A DNA stretch of 6,006 nucleotides. Origin: an uncultured Peptococcaceae bacterium (GTDB taxonomy: Bacteria; Bacillota; Peptococcia; Peptococcales; Peptococcaceae). Within the stretch, counting starts at the first letter, position 1. Each line of letters starts with the position of its first letter. A program made the translations under genes and the position numbers. The stretch lies in NCBI GenBank assembly GCA_902496505.1, contig CABVBB010000153.1:1-6006 (forward strand). Reading direction: 5' to 3'. Below are positions 5,883 through 6,006 of the stretch, piece after piece. Under the pieces are notes generated by a model. That model made no database searches. It was not told the origin of the DNA and saw only the letters and a list, made by a program, of their open reading frames with translations.

Positions 5883-5909
5883 TGGAAAAATAGCCGAGCT
5901 GTCCCGCAT
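5862..5909 (-). CDS. Possible 15-residue leader peptide ahead of the permease
   Basis: A short ORF, MRDSSAIFPSTYVVY, starts at 5909 behind GGAAAGGAGG (5923-5914), a very strong Shine-Dalgarno-like run, though only four bases from the ATG. It ends at a TAA (5864-5862), 81 bases before the permease ATG. The composition does not show a run of one regulatory amino acid, and no attenuator hairpin is evident after it. It could be a translated leader peptide, or the purine run could have another role. The 3' part overlaps the second ATAAGTGCT repeat. Confidence 0.25.
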   Translation of the reverse strand: MRDSSAIFPSTYVVY

Positions 5910-5953
5910 CCTTCCTCCTTTCCGCCAAATGGTCAGACATCTGTTGTCGCAAT

Positions 5954-5963
5954 ACTTATAAGT
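5954..5963. promoter_or_regulatory. Palindrome ACTTATAAGT, candidate operator
   Basis: A perfect 10-base palindrome about 20 bases downstream of the predicted permease -10. Its half, ATAAGT, is the start of the two ATAAGTGCT repeats at 5814 and 5874. A position just past the transcription start would suit a repressor. No experimental or family evidence ties it to either regulator in the window. Confidence 0.35.
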
Positions 5964-5980
5964 TTTGGAACAACCCTGGA

Positions 5981-5986
5981 ATTATA
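5981..5986 (-). promoter_or_regulatory. Putative -10 box of the permease promoter
   Basis: On the minus strand TATAAT (5986-5981) is a perfect -10. A -35 at 17-base spacing would fall at 6009-6004, across the right edge, so it cannot be judged. Transcription would begin near 5974, giving a leader of about 195 bases, long for a single transporter gene. No better promoter is visible closer to the gene. Confidence 0.45.
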
Positions 5987-6006
5987 TCTAAAGCACAAAA
6001 AAATAC

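Noticed and set aside
5833..5940. A 35-codon ORF (MSDHLAERRK...) in the permease leader
   Set aside because: It has no Shine-Dalgarno before its ATG and overlaps the better-supported but still doubtful 15-codon ORF in another frame.

Overview
The window looks like a piece of a Bacillota (Firmicutes) chromosome. Shine-Dalgarno sites are strong (AAGGAGG type), base composition is moderate, promoters are of the extended -10 type, and the gene set (AzlCD exporter, ABC-F ATPase, Crp/Fnr and LysR regulators, SLC13-type permease) would suit an anaerobic organic-acid or amino-acid fermenter. A Negativicutes host such as an Acidaminococcus or Veillonella relative is my guess; nothing in the sequence proves it.

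Layout. Left block (1-1720, minus strand): azlC, azlD and the first 189 codons of an ABC-F ATPase form one tight operon reading towards the left edge, driven by a promoter near 1692-1720. Middle block (1796-3074, plus strand): a divergent extended -10 promoter drives a four-helix DUF1648 membrane protein, followed after 16 bases by a Crp/Fnr-family regulator that lacks the usual cAMP-pocket signature and is cysteine-rich at that place. Next block (3214-4254, plus strand): an intact LysR regulator, then the wreck of a second LysR gene. The second gene's RBS and first ~17 codons survive and run directly, out of frame, into the last codons of a lost membrane protein. A terminator hairpin (4272-4321) follows. 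Right block (5986-4335, minus strand): a 481-residue SLC13/ion-transporter-superfamily permease, convergent with the LysR genes, with a ~200-base leader holding short repeats and a palindrome.

Most notable points. (1) The intact lysR changes codon choice and strand skew abruptly near 3720, the border between its DNA-binding/linker half and its distal effector-domain half, which suggests a mosaic gene. (2) The scar at 4151-4254 looks like a deletion that removed most of a second lysR and a second permease. The surviving tail of that permease resembles the C-terminus of the intact permease, so the locus probably once held two regulator/permease sets. (3) The permease leader has a repeated ATAAGTGCT element spaced exactly 60 bases and an ACTTATAAGT palindrome, candidates for regulator sites. 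I see no CRISPR array, tRNA, rRNA, insertion sequence or clear phage gene, and no wholly new system; the remnant/mosaic story is the main discovery here.
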